A stretch of 15,896 nucleotides of DNA from an uncultured Lachnospiraceae bacterium. GTDB taxonomy: Bacteria > Bacillota > Clostridia > Lachnospirales > Lachnospiraceae. The stretch spans positions 1 through 15,896 of the forward strand of contig CAJUOE010000049.1 in the NCBI GenBank assembly GCA_910587895.1, given 5' to 3'. Position numbers and translations under genes: made by a program. This document shows positions 1 to 7,459 of this stretch, piece after piece; positions within the stretch are counted from its first letter, which is position 1, and each line of letters opens with the position of its first letter. The notes under the pieces are model-generated. The model had not been told where the DNA came from, did no database searches, and was given only the letters and a program-made list of their open reading frames with translations.

Positions 1-2
1 CG

Positions 3-83
3 GGCTATAAATTCATTGACGCGGAAGTGTACGTCAACGGGGTAAACGGCGGCTATTACATATACGCCCGTATGGTTCGTTGA
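3..83 (+). CDS. C-terminal end of an unidentified reading frame, cut by window start
   Basis: An open frame enters from the left edge and stops at TGA 81-83, giving about 26 residues rich in Tyr, Gly, Val and Asn and ending YIYARMVR. The composition looks like genuine protein, but I do not recognise the family. The stop codon lies inside sequence that reads as FeoB in another frame, so the frame seems to run across a junction near 74-80 and end by chance. The upstream gene may therefore itself lack its true C-terminus. Nothing can be said about function. Confidence 0.3.
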   Translation, partial: GYKFIDAEVYVNGVNGGYYIYARMVR

Positions 84-1429
84 TTTTAGAACAGCTAAAG
101 CTGACGCAAAATGAAGAAGAAATGTTAGAGCACATCATCTTACAGATGGAGCATGAACGCGGGCTTGACAAGAGCGCGGCGATTGCCGATATGCGTTTCT
201 CGTTTATCGAAAAACTGTGTGAGCAGACCGTCACAAAGCCGAAGGAAAGCAGGGAACGAATTCGCAGTGAAAAGATGGATCGCATCCTTACCGGAAAATA
301 CACGGCCATTCCATGTTTCATCGGCATTATGGCGCTTGTCTTCTACCTGACCTTCAACGTGATCGGCGCATGGCTGCAGGGTTTGCTGGAACTCGGAATC
401 GGAGCCTTGTCTGATATTACAGACAAAGCGCTATCCGCAAGCCATGTCAACGAAGCGCTGCACGACCTTGTAATTCACGGTATTTTCGAAGGCGTTGGCA
501 GCGTGCTCAGTTTCCTACCCGTGATCGTTACGCTGTTCTTCTTTCTCTCTCTGATGGAAGACAGCGGTTACATTGCGCGCGTGGCTTTCTTTATGGATAA
601 ATTGCTGCGCAAAATCGGTCTTTCCGGACGCAGCATCGTACCCATGTTAATCGGTTTTGGCTGTACAGTTCCGGCGATGATGGCAACCCGCACGCTCCCC
701 AGCGAGCGTGACCGCAAAATGACCATTCTGTTGACTCCATTTATGAGCTGTACCGCCAAATTGCCTATTTATGCTTTTTTTGTCAGCGCCTTTTTCCCCA
801 GGCAGGGCGGACTTATTATGACGGGGCTCTATGTCCTGGGCATTCTTATCGGAATCTTTGCTGCTTTTCTGTATAAGAGCACCCTCTTTCGCGGTGAGGC
901 GGTTCCCTTTGTAATGGAGCTCCCCAATTACCGGATGCCCTCTGCCAGAAATGTCGTACAGCTTTTGTGGGAAAAGGCAAAAGATTTTTTACAGCGGGCA
1001 TTTAGCGTCATCCTGATTGCCACCGTCATTATCTGGTTTTTACAGAGCTTTGATTTGCATTTCAATCTTGTGTCTGATTCACAGGAAAGCATTCTCGCCA
1101 TGGTAGCGGGCTGGCTCGTTCCGGTATTTGCTCCGCTCGGGCTCGGGGACTGGAAAATATGCACCTCCTTCATCAGTGGTTTCATGGCAAAGGAAAGCGT
1201 AGTATCGACACTGGAAGTTTTATACGGCGGTTCCGTCGCCTCTGCGCTCTCCCCCCTGACGGCAGGCTCGCTGCTGGTCTTCAGCCTCCTGTACACGCCA
1301 TGCGTGGCGGCCATCGCCTCCGTAAAACGGGAACTTGGAACAAAATGGGCCATCGGCATGATATTCTGGCAATGCGCGATTGCATGGATTGCCGCCCTGA
1401 TCGTCCGTTTGATTGGCCTGGCTGTCTGA
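80..1429 (+). CDS. feoB: Ferrous iron transporter FeoB, 5'-truncated (GTPase domain missing)
   Basis: FeoB is the membrane permease for Fe(II), normally about 650-800 residues with an N-terminal G-protein domain. Here only 449 residues remain. Residues 1-40 match the end of the helical spacer that follows the GTPase. Residues 50-78 are the conserved linker (KPKESRE, then ILTGKYTAIP). The membrane part is complete: the first Gate region holds Cys195 in GFGCTVPA and Cys224 in FMSCTAKLP, the second lies around 305-410 with Cys408 in YTPC, and hydrophobic segments run throughout. No G1-G5 motif occurs. The first codon is a TTG with no Shine-Dalgarno site, and the frame has a stop at 17-19 upstream, so this is not a natural start. 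The frame reads without interruption to the stop, followed by a terminator. It is probably non-functional unless the real locus continues beyond a misassembly. Naturally split FeoB proteins are an alternative, but the abrupt join argues against it. Confidence 0.88.
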   Translation: MILEQLKLTQNEEEMLEHIILQMEHERGLDKSAAIADMRFSFIEKLCEQTVTKPKESRERIRSEKMDRILTGKYTAIPCFIGIMALVFYLTFNVIGAWLQGLLELGIGALSDITDKALSASHVNEALHDLVIHGIFEGVGSVLSFLPVIVTLFFFLSLMEDSGYIARVAFFMDKLLRKIGLSGRSIVPMLIGFGCTVPAMMATRTLPSERDRKMTILLTPFMSCTAKLPIYAFFVSAFFPRQGGLIMTGLYVLGILIGIFAAFLYKSTLFRGEAVPFVMELPNYRMPSARNVVQLLWEKAKDFLQRAFSVILIATVIIWFLQSFDLHFNLVSDSQESILAMVAGWLVPVFAPLGLGDWKICTSFISGFMAKESVVSTLEVLYGGSVASALSPLTAGSLLVFSLLYTPCVAAIASVKRELGTKWAIGMIFWQCAIAWIAALIVRLIGLAV

Positions 1430-1438
1430 AAACACTAC

Positions 1439-1486
1439 AACACCGGTGGCAAAGCCTTGTGCTCTGCCGCCGGTGTTGCCATTTTA
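1439..1486 (+). terminator. Rho-independent terminator after feoB
   Basis: Arms 1439-1451 and 1465-1477 pair over 13 bp with a single G-T wobble around a 13-base loop, 9 bases after the feoB stop. A short T run follows at 1482-1485. The lytTR fragment ends at 1525 on the other strand. The minus-strand reading also ends in T-rich sequence, so the hairpin may serve both convergent genes. Confidence 0.75.
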
Positions 1487-1524
1487 AACCGTTCTTCCAT
1501 TTTCTGCCTTTGCCAAGGCTTTTG

Positions 1525-1884
1525 TCATATCTTCCCGGAACGAAACGCCTGATACGCCTGTACGAAATCATGATATTTATACCTTGAGACCAGGAGCTTG
1601 TCTCCGTTCTCCATCCTTACCCCAGTCCTGTCATATCCTTTCACATAGATAAGATTTATCAGGTATCCGCGATGGATGCGGTAAAATTGTCCCCGAAGTT
1701 CCTCTTCCAGGTCTCCAATCCTGCCATAATATTTCAACATGCCGCTTTTTAAACATAAGACAACATTATGGTTCTGGCTCTCCATATAATAAATATCATC
1801 CAGCCGTATGATCTTTTCCCTACCCTCGTGCCGGATTGTAAGTTTGCCCTCATGCTGTATTCCTGCCGTAACTGCCACCTCCAA
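1525..1884 (-). CDS. LytTR-type DNA-binding domain protein, probably a response regulator that lost its receiver
   Basis: Residues 13-115 form one LytTR domain, the DNA-binding half of AgrA/ComE/LytR-type response regulators. Typical features are IYYMESQNHNVVL (31-43), the YRIHRGYLINL segment (68-78) and the final KYHDFVQAY. Members usually have about 240 residues with a phospho-acceptor receiver domain in front; none is present here, and a TGA lies two codons before the TTG used as start. A good GGAGG overlaps that TTG instead of preceding it, and no in-frame ATG occurs before residue 34, so the start is poorly supported. It is either a remnant of a truncated response regulator or, less likely, a stand-alone LytTR protein. 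It lies 112 bp downstream of the nuclease gene on the same strand, with paired direct repeats between them that resemble LytTR binding sites. Confidence 0.75.
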   Translation of the reverse strand: MEVAVTAGIQHEGKLTIRHEGREKIIRLDDIYYMESQNHNVVLCLKSGMLKYYGRIGDLEEELRGQFYRIHRGYLINLIYVKGYDRTGVRMENGDKLLVSRYKYHDFVQAYQAFRSGKI

Positions 1885-1930
1885 GTCTCAATTTACTTAT
1901 CGGAGAAACAGCAGGAATATCTGACATTTG

Positions 1931-1960
1931 TGTCGTGAATGGTCGTTTTGCTGTTGTGAA
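1931..1960 (-). promoter_or_regulatory. Pair of 9-bp direct repeats 21 bp apart, putative LytTR binding sites
   Basis: On the minus strand TTCACAACA (1952-1960) and TTCACGACA (1931-1939) differ at one base and start exactly 21 bp apart, two helical turns. LytTR regulators typically bind as dimers to direct repeats of about 9 bp with this phasing, and a LytTR gene begins 47 bases downstream. No convincing -35/-10 pair could be placed. The link to this regulator is inference from geometry and position. Confidence 0.5.
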
Positions 1961-1978
1961 ACGTTCTTAAGCATTTGA

Positions 1979-1998
1979 AAATAAAACAGGTTTTATTT
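1979..1998 (-). terminator. AT-rich hairpin at the nuclease stop codon, weak terminator
   Basis: AAATAAAAC (1979-1987) and GTTTTATTT (1990-1998) are perfect inverted repeats overlapping the nuclease TAA, followed on the minus strand by a T-rich end. The stem is almost entirely A-T and the loop is minimal, so it may only weakly stop transcription into the LytTR gene. Confidence 0.35.
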
Positions 1999-2980
1999 AC
2001 GGATGACATCTTTTACATGGCTCATACCCCATTGCAATGATCTCATCCCGGTTTCCAGAATATGATTGTTTATTCTTTGGGGATGTCTCCTTTGCGCTTT
2101 CACAGTCGGGTTCATGGAATTTTCTGGTGTTCGTATTTAATATGTACTCCCTGTCCGCCTGCGCGGCCTCCTGCTTTGCCCCTGATTCCCTGTCCACGGA
2201 TGCATTTTCATCGAAGTAACTGTCGCCATTTGCATAATCTATGACGATATCAGGCTGAACATTATACACAAACACATGGAAACATACGCCGTCCCCATCA
2301 TCCTCCACCGACCATGCCTCCATGGAAACGCCATATGCCAGCAGGTCATCCCCATGAAAGGCGGGGGTTACCCGGTATAAAACATGGTTCCCGGTCTCTT
2401 TTACATAATCGGCTACCATATTTTCAAACGGCAGCATCCCTGCCACGTTTAAGTACCTTGTCCCGGTAATCAGGTTCTTCTCATTCGCATTTTCCGCCGA
2501 TAACTGATATCCAATCAGGTGGCAGCGATTGTACAGGTATTTACCATCCACATTATCATATTTAACGGTCTGCCATCCGGACGGTTTCACCTGCCCAATT
2601 TCCCCGCGCTCCTCTGTCGGCATGATGTCCTGTCCGATATTGGCGCATGCAGTCCCGCACCGCCCGAGTTTGTCCAGATCTGAATAATATTCAAATGACT
2701 CCGTTGGAAGGTTTGACTTTATAAAATACGGGATATTGTCATTGATGACCGTATATAGTTCGCCGGAATATGCAGGAATTTCAGGCACATCCTTTGGTTC
2801 GCAGCTGCTGGCAATCTCCTCAATGGAAAGCGTTTCTGCGCCCTGTACATTCTCCGTTCCCGGTCTGTGTGAGGAATCTGTTGTTTCAGGCTCCCCACAG
2901 GCCCAAACAGATACCGCCAGAACAACGAGTAGCAGATACGGAAATATGAATTTATGTATATTTCCATTTCCCTTCTTCAT
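1997..2980 (-). CDS. Secreted DNA/RNA non-specific endonuclease, predicted lipoprotein with C-terminal Cys-rich module
   Basis: A 327-residue protein. Residues 1-28 are a lipoprotein signal: basic start, hydrophobic 11-26, lipobox-like VWAC with Cys28. Residues 75-245 carry the beta-beta-alpha-metal nuclease fold of the EndA/NUC1 family. The catalytic block reads NRCHLIGYQL (151-160), where His154 is the expected general base, followed by NEKNLITGTRYLN with metal-ligand Asn candidates. The usual DRGH becomes NRCH. Residues 279-327 form a separate module with Cys293, Cys322 and Cys325 (PCKRCHP), resembling the Ada-type zinc-binding module seen at the end of some Bacillota nucleases. The enzyme should degrade DNA or RNA outside the cell. 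The start at 2980 has AAAGGAG 8 bases upstream; a longer frame to 3067 lacks a good site and overlaps the preceding small gene. Uptake, nutrition and competition are all possible roles. Confidence 0.88.
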   Translation of the reverse strand: MKKGNGNIHKFIFPYLLLVVLAVSVWACGEPETTDSSHRPGTENVQGAETLSIEEIASSCEPKDVPEIPAYSGELYTVINDNIPYFIKSNLPTESFEYYSDLDKLGRCGTACANIGQDIMPTEERGEIGQVKPSGWQTVKYDNVDGKYLYNRCHLIGYQLSAENANEKNLITGTRYLNVAGMLPFENMVADYVKETGNHVLYRVTPAFHGDDLLAYGVSMEAWSVEDDGDGVCFHVFVYNVQPDIVIDYANGDSYFDENASVDRESGAKQEAAQADREYILNTNTRKFHEPDCESAKETSPKNKQSYSGNRDEIIAMGYEPCKRCHP

Positions 2981-3026
2981 CTTTTGATTTCTCCTTTTCT
3001 GCATTATATGGGTAAATCCACAATTT

Positions 3027-3152
3027 TTATGCATGTCGAAAACAAACTTTTTCATCCGGTGTTTCAATATATACTTTTACCCTTCCATCTGGTTTCATTT
3101 CTGAATGAACAATTTCCGTATTATCATTTAATGTCATAAATGGATACATCAT
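3027..3152 (-). CDS. Small protein of 41 residues, probably a truncated copy of a longer family
   Basis: The frame begins MMYPFMTLNDNTEIVHSEM, preceded by GGAGA 9 bases upstream, and reads about 40 charged residues ending EKVCFRHA before TAA. From memory, this N-terminus resembles small uncharacterised proteins of roughly 90 residues in gut clostridia that sometimes sit beside toxin-antitoxin-like genes, where the sequence continues after a similar HA motif. Here it stops, and the following bases in frame show no such continuation. It lies 46 bp upstream of the nuclease start and 41 bp after the ppdK terminator on the same strand. Function unknown; the recollection of the family is not checked. 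Confidence 0.5.
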   Translation of the reverse strand: MMYPFMTLNDNTEIVHSEMKPDGRVKVYIETPDEKVCFRHA

Positions 3153-3192
3153 AATATCACTCTCCATATCAAAGTCATTGATACATTTTATT

Positions 3193-3232
3193 AAAAATAC
3201 CATATCCAGCCAAAACCGGATATGGTATTTTC
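3193..3232 (-). terminator. Strong rho-independent terminator after ppdK
   Basis: A perfect 14-bp stem (3194-3207 with 3218-3231) and a 10-base loop, followed on the minus strand by TTTTTAATAAAA. It begins about 41 bases after the ppdK stop and ends the transcript from the ppdK promoter. Confidence 0.85.
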
Positions 3233-3272
3233 TCGCAAGAATATTCTTCTGTCCTCGCGTCTTTTACAATTC

Positions 3273-5900
3273 TTATTTATTGGCAATCGCCGCCTGTGCA
3301 GCCGCAAGCCTAGCAATCGGCACACGGAACGGAGAACAGGAAACATAGTCCAGTCCAATCTTATGGCAGAACTCTACAGAAGAAGGATCTCCACCGTGCT
3401 CTCCACAGATTCCAATATGGAGGTTCGGATTTACCGGCTTGCCTAACTTGATTGCCGTCTCCATCAATTTGCCGACGCCAGTCTGGTCAAGTTTCGCAAA
3501 CGGATCGTTCTCGAAAATCTTAGCATCGTAGTATGCCTCTAAGAACTTGCCTGCATCGTCACGGGAGAATCCGAAGGTCATCTGGGTCAGATCGTTGGTA
3601 CCGAAACAGAAGAAGTCCGCTTCTTTTGCAATCTCATCAGCCGTCAATGCAGCCCTTGGAATCTCAATCATCGTACCTACTTCATATTCCAGGTCAGCGC
3701 CTGCCGCAGCAATCTCAGCGTCAGCAGTCTCTACCACTACTTTCTTGACATATTTTAACTCTTTGATATCTCCAACAAGCGGAATCATGATCTCCGGCTT
3801 GAGCGCCCAGTCCGCATGTGCTTTCTTCACATTGATGGCTGCACGGATCACTGCAGTTGTCTGCATCTTGGCAATTTCCGGATAGGTTACTGCCAGACGG
3901 CATCCACGATGTCCCATCATCGGGTTAAACTCATGCAGGGAATCAATCAACGCTTTGATATCTTCCACAGCCTTACCCTGTGCATCTGCAAGTTTCTGGA
4001 TGTCTGCTTCCTCAGTGGGAACAAACTCATGCAATGGCGGATCCAGGAAACGAATCGTTACCGGATTGCCCTCCAATGCTTCATATAATTTCTCGAAATC
4101 ACTCTGCTGATACGGAAGGATTTTTGCCAATGCCTCTTCTCTTCCTTCCACCGTATCTGCGCAAATCATCTCGCGGAATGCAGCAATTCTGTCCTCTTCA
4201 AAGAACATATGCTCCGTACGGCAAAGACCGATTCCTTCTGCGCCAAGCTCGCGGGCTTTCTTCGCATCTGCCGGCGTATCTGCATTGGTACGAACCTTCA
4301 ATGTTCTATACTTGTCCGCCCATCCCATAATTCTTCCGAATTCACCGGCGATGGTTGCATCCACCGTAGGAATTAAGCCGTCGTAAATATTACCAGTCGT
4401 ACCGTCAATGGAAATCGGATCTCCTTCATGGTATTCCTTGCCAGCCAGCGTAAATTTCTTATTCGCCTCATCCATATTGATGTCTCCGCAGCCGGATACG
4501 CAGCACTCACCCATGCCACGCGCAACAACGGCTGCATGGCTCGTCATTCCGCCGCGGACAGTGAGAATACCCTGTGCGGCCTTCATACCGGTAATATCCT
4601 CCGGTGAAGTCTCAAGACGCACCAGTACGACCTTCTCTCCTCTTTCTGCCCATGCCACGGCATCATCAGCCGTAAATACAATCTTACCGCAGGCAGCTCC
4701 CGGCGATGCGCCAAGACCTTTTCCAGCCGGAGTAGCAGCTTTCAATGCAGCTGCATCAAACTGTGGGTGCAGTAAGGTATCCAGGTTACGAGGCTCAATC
4801 ATTGCAACTGCCTCTTCCTCTGTTCTCATGCCTTCGTCTACCAAATCACAGGCAATCTTAAGCGCTGCCTGTGCAGTTCTCTTACCATTACGTGTCTGCA
4901 GCATATACAGTTTGCCATGCTCAACCGTAAACTCCATATCCTGCATATCTCTATAGTGATTCTCAAGCCGCTCACATACTTCTTTAAACTGTTTGAACGC
5001 CTCGGGGAACTTCTCTTCCATCTGCGCAATCGGCATTGGTGTACGAACACCTGCAACAACGTCCTCACCCTGTGCGTTTGTAAGGAATTCTCCCATCAGT
5101 TTGCGCTCGCCGGTAGCCGGATCTCTGGTGAATGCAACGCCTGTACCACAGTCATCTCCCATATTGCCAAAGGCCATACTCTGCACGTTAACTGCTGTTC
5201 CCCAGGAATAAGGGATATCATTGTCACGGCGGTATACATTAGCACGCGGGTTGTCCCAGGAACGGAAAACCGCTTTTACTGCTCCCATCAACTGTTCCTT
5301 CGGATCATCCGGGAAGTCCTCACCAATCTTTTCCTTATATTCAGCCTTAAACTGGGATGCCAGTTCTTTCAAATCCTCTGCCGTAAGCTCTACGTCCTGC
5401 GTTACGCCTCTTTCGGCTTTCATCTTGTCAATCAGTTCTTCAAAATACTTCTTGCCGACTTCCATAACCACATCCGAATACATCTGGATAAATCTTCTGT
5501 AGCAGTCCCATGCCCAGCGTGGATTTCCTGATTTCTCAGCAATAACATTTACAACGGTCTCATTCAGACCCAGATTCAAGATGGTGTCCATCATACCAGG
5601 CATGGAAGCTCTTGCGCCGGAACGAACAGATACCAGAAGCGGATTCTCACTGTCTCCAAACTTCTTGCCTGTAATTTCTTCCATTTTTCCAATATACTCG
5701 TTGATCTGTCCCTGGATTTCTTCGTTAATCTGACGTCCATCCTCATAATACTGAGTACAAGCCTCTGTCGTGATTGTGAAACCCTGTGGTACCGGAAGAC
5801 CTAAGCTGGTCATTTCAGCAAGGTTCGCGCCTTTTCCTCCAAGGAGCTCACGCATGTCTGCATTTCCCTCTTTGAAGAGATAAACCCATTTGTTTGCCAT
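3273..5900 (-). CDS. ppdK: Pyruvate, phosphate dikinase
   Basis: This cytosolic enzyme interconverts pyruvate, ATP and phosphate with phosphoenolpyruvate, AMP and pyrophosphate. In anaerobic clostridia it usually works in glycolysis or gluconeogenesis using pyrophosphate. The 875 residues are full length. The nucleotide-binding domain opens with GGKGANLAEMT (21-31) and continues through SVRSGARASMPGMMDT (91-106). The swivelling phosphohistidine domain has GGMTSHAAVVARG with catalytic His455. The TIM-barrel PEP/pyruvate domain has RTEHMFF (561-567), MGHRGCRL (662-669), GTNDLTQMTFGFSRDD (767-782) and catalytic Cys832 in ICGEHGGDPSS. Numbering almost equals that of the C. symbiosum enzyme (His455, Cys831). 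The ATG has AGGAGG 8 bases upstream. It has its own promoter 65-92 bases before the ATG and a strong terminator, so it is probably a single-gene unit downstream of glyQS. No regulatory-protein gene for PPDK is visible. Confidence 0.98.
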   Translation of the reverse strand: MANKWVYLFKEGNADMRELLGGKGANLAEMTSLGLPVPQGFTITTEACTQYYEDGRQINEEIQGQINEYIGKMEEITGKKFGDSENPLLVSVRSGARASMPGMMDTILNLGLNETVVNVIAEKSGNPRWAWDCYRRFIQMYSDVVMEVGKKYFEELIDKMKAERGVTQDVELTAEDLKELASQFKAEYKEKIGEDFPDDPKEQLMGAVKAVFRSWDNPRANVYRRDNDIPYSWGTAVNVQSMAFGNMGDDCGTGVAFTRDPATGERKLMGEFLTNAQGEDVVAGVRTPMPIAQMEEKFPEAFKQFKEVCERLENHYRDMQDMEFTVEHGKLYMLQTRNGKRTAQAALKIACDLVDEGMRTEEEAVAMIEPRNLDTLLHPQFDAAALKAATPAGKGLGASPGAACGKIVFTADDAVAWAERGEKVVLVRLETSPEDITGMKAAQGILTVRGGMTSHAAVVARGMGECCVSGCGDINMDEANKKFTLAGKEYHEGDPISIDGTTGNIYDGLIPTVDATIAGEFGRIMGWADKYRTLKVRTNADTPADAKKARELGAEGIGLCRTEHMFFEEDRIAAFREMICADTVEGREEALAKILPYQQSDFEKLYEALEGNPVTIRFLDPPLHEFVPTEEADIQKLADAQGKAVEDIKALIDSLHEFNPMMGHRGCRLAVTYPEIAKMQTTAVIRAAINVKKAHADWALKPEIMIPLVGDIKELKYVKKVVVETADAEIAAAGADLEYEVGTMIEIPRAALTADEIAKEADFFCFGTNDLTQMTFGFSRDDAGKFLEAYYDAKIFENDPFAKLDQTGVGKLMETAIKLGKPVNPNLHIGICGEHGGDPSSVEFCHKIGLDYVSCSPFRVPIARLAAAQAAIANK

Positions 5901-5964
5901 TTGAATTCCTCCTATAACAACTTTTCATAATTTATGTTCCCTGTATGCCTAAGCACACACATTC

Positions 5965-5992
5965 ATTGTAACATACTTTTTGGGCTTGGCAA
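5965..5992 (-). promoter_or_regulatory. Sigma-A promoter of ppdK with extended -10
   Basis: On the minus strand TTGCCA (5987-5992), 16 bases, then TACAAT (5965-5970), with TG one base before the -10. Transcription should begin near 5958, giving a leader of nearly 60 bases. It lies in the 143-bp gap between glyQS and ppdK, where no clear terminator for glyQS is seen, so some readthrough into ppdK is possible. Confidence 0.7.
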
Positions 5993-6043
5993 TACGTTTT
6001 TCATAAATCTTCCTTTTTTTTTCCAAATTCAGGAACTCGCATT

Positions 6044-7441
6044 TTAAAATTCAAATTTATCTGCAAAATATGCATCCAGTTCTTCAATTTTAATCCGCTC
6101 CTGCTCCATGCTGTCGCGGTCGCGAACCGTCACCGCGCCGTCGTTCTCCGACTCAAAGTCGTATGTAACACAGAACGGCGTTCCAATCTCATCCTGCCTG
6201 CGGTAGCGTTTTCCGATATTTCCCCTGTCATCAAACTCACAGTTATATTTCTTCGACAACTGCGCATAAATCTTCTCTGCGCCCTCGTTCAGTTTCTTGG
6301 AAAGCGGCAATACGCCAATCTTAACCGGAGCCAGCGCCGGATGGAAATGAAGCACCGTCCTCATATCCGGTTTTTCCTCGGTGCCGATATTCTCCTCGTC
6401 ATAAGCAGCGCACAGGAACGCCAGCACCACGCGGTCTGCGCCCAATGACGGCTCAATGACATAAGGAATATATTTTTCTTTTTTCTCATCATCAAAATAG
6501 CTCATATCCTGCCCGGAAGTATTCTGATGCTGTGTCAGGTCATAGTCGGTACGGTCTGCGATTCCCCACAGCTCGCCCCATCCAAACGGGAACAGGAACT
6601 CGAAGTCAGTGGTTGCCTTGCTGTAGAATGCAAGCTCCGCCGGGTCATGGTCACGCAGGCGAAGTTCCTCCTCTTTCATGCCAAGGCTAAGAAGCCAGTC
6701 GCGGCAGAACCCCCTCCAATACTGGAACCACTCTAAATCTGTGCCCGGCGCACAGAAAAACTCCAATTCCATCTGTTCAAACTCCCTGGTACGGAACGTA
6801 AAGTTACCAGGGGTAATCTCGTTACGGAAGGATTTCCCAATCTGGCAGATGCCAAACGGAACCTTCTTGCGGGACGTCCGCTGTACATTCTTAAAGTTTA
6901 CAAAAATACCCTGCGCCGTCTCCGGCCTTAAGTATACGGTATTCTTAGCGTCCTCCGTCACGCCCTGGAAGGTCTTGAACATCAGGTTGAACTGGCGGAT
7001 ATCGGTAAAATTATGCTTGCCGCAGGTCGGACAGGGAATTTGGTGCTCTTCAATGAACTTCATCATCTCTTCCTGACTCCAGCCATCCACGGTAGATTCC
7101 AGCGCAATGTTTTTCTCCTCTGCAAAATCTTCGATAATCTTATCCGCACGAAAACGCTCATGGCACTCCTTGCAGTCCATCAGAGGATCCGAAAACCCGC
7201 CCAGATGCCCGGACGCAACCCAGGTCTGGGGATTCATGAGGATCGCACAATCCACGCCCACATTGTAGGGATTCTCCATGACAAATTTCTGCCACCATGC
7301 TTTTTTCACATTATTTTTCAGCTCTACGCCCAGGTTTCCATAGTCCCAGGTATTGGCAAGACCACCGTAAATCTCAGAACCCGGGTATACGAATCCCCTT
7401 GCCTTCGCCAGTGCTACGATTTTTTCCATTGTCTTTTCCAT
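6044..7441 (-). CDS. glyQS: Glycine--tRNA ligase, alpha2 (single-chain) type
   Basis: A class II aminoacyl-tRNA synthetase charging tRNA-Gly in the cytosol; 465 residues is normal for the homodimeric form. Motif 1 region: YPGSEIYGG through DYGNLGVELKNNVKKAWW (19-50). An insertion carries two Cys pairs, CKEC (90-93) and CPTC (137-140), as for zinc binding. Motif 2 is FRNEITPGNFTFRTREFEQMELEFF (205-229, Arg206 and Arg217). Motif 3 is EPSLGADRVVLAFL (330-343). The C-terminal anticodon-binding domain starts near 365 (HPALAPVKIGVLPL) and ends in ELDAYFADKFEF. The ATG at 7441 has GAGAGGTAG upstream; Met5 is a second possible start. Only 18 bp separate it from the upstream lipoprotein gene, so both are probably transcribed together from the 8119-8147 promoter. 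The gap leaves no room for a T-box leader, so glycine-responsive control at this gene is not visible. Confidence 0.98.
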   Translation of the reverse strand: MEKTMEKIVALAKARGFVYPGSEIYGGLANTWDYGNLGVELKNNVKKAWWQKFVMENPYNVGVDCAILMNPQTWVASGHLGGFSDPLMDCKECHERFRADKIIEDFAEEKNIALESTVDGWSQEEMMKFIEEHQIPCPTCGKHNFTDIRQFNLMFKTFQGVTEDAKNTVYLRPETAQGIFVNFKNVQRTSRKKVPFGICQIGKSFRNEITPGNFTFRTREFEQMELEFFCAPGTDLEWFQYWRGFCRDWLLSLGMKEEELRLRDHDPAELAFYSKATTDFEFLFPFGWGELWGIADRTDYDLTQHQNTSGQDMSYFDDEKKEKYIPYVIEPSLGADRVVLAFLCAAYDEENIGTEEKPDMRTVLHFHPALAPVKIGVLPLSKKLNEGAEKIYAQLSKKYNCEFDDRGNIGKRYRRQDEIGTPFCVTYDFESENDGAVTVRDRDSMEQERIKIEELDAYFADKFEF

Positions 7442-7459
7442 AACGCTACCTCTCTCTTT

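Noticed and set aside
1923..1934. GACA-N4-TGTC palindrome next to the direct repeats
   Set aside because: Four-base arms are expected by chance; the phased direct repeats explain the region better.
2981..3067. Longer nuclease start adding 29 residues
   Set aside because: No ribosome site at 3067, it overlaps the 3027-3152 small gene, and it would put charged residues before the signal peptide; AAAGGAG precedes 2980.
4917..5531. Long plus-strand frames opposite ppdK
   Set aside because: They mirror a highly conserved gene, have no ribosome sites and read as antisense shadows.
5901..6043. Possible riboswitch or glyQS terminator in the glyQS-ppdK gap
   Set aside because: Only a 4-bp hairpin next to an A run and a promoter were found; no stem with a T run and no conserved riboswitch core.
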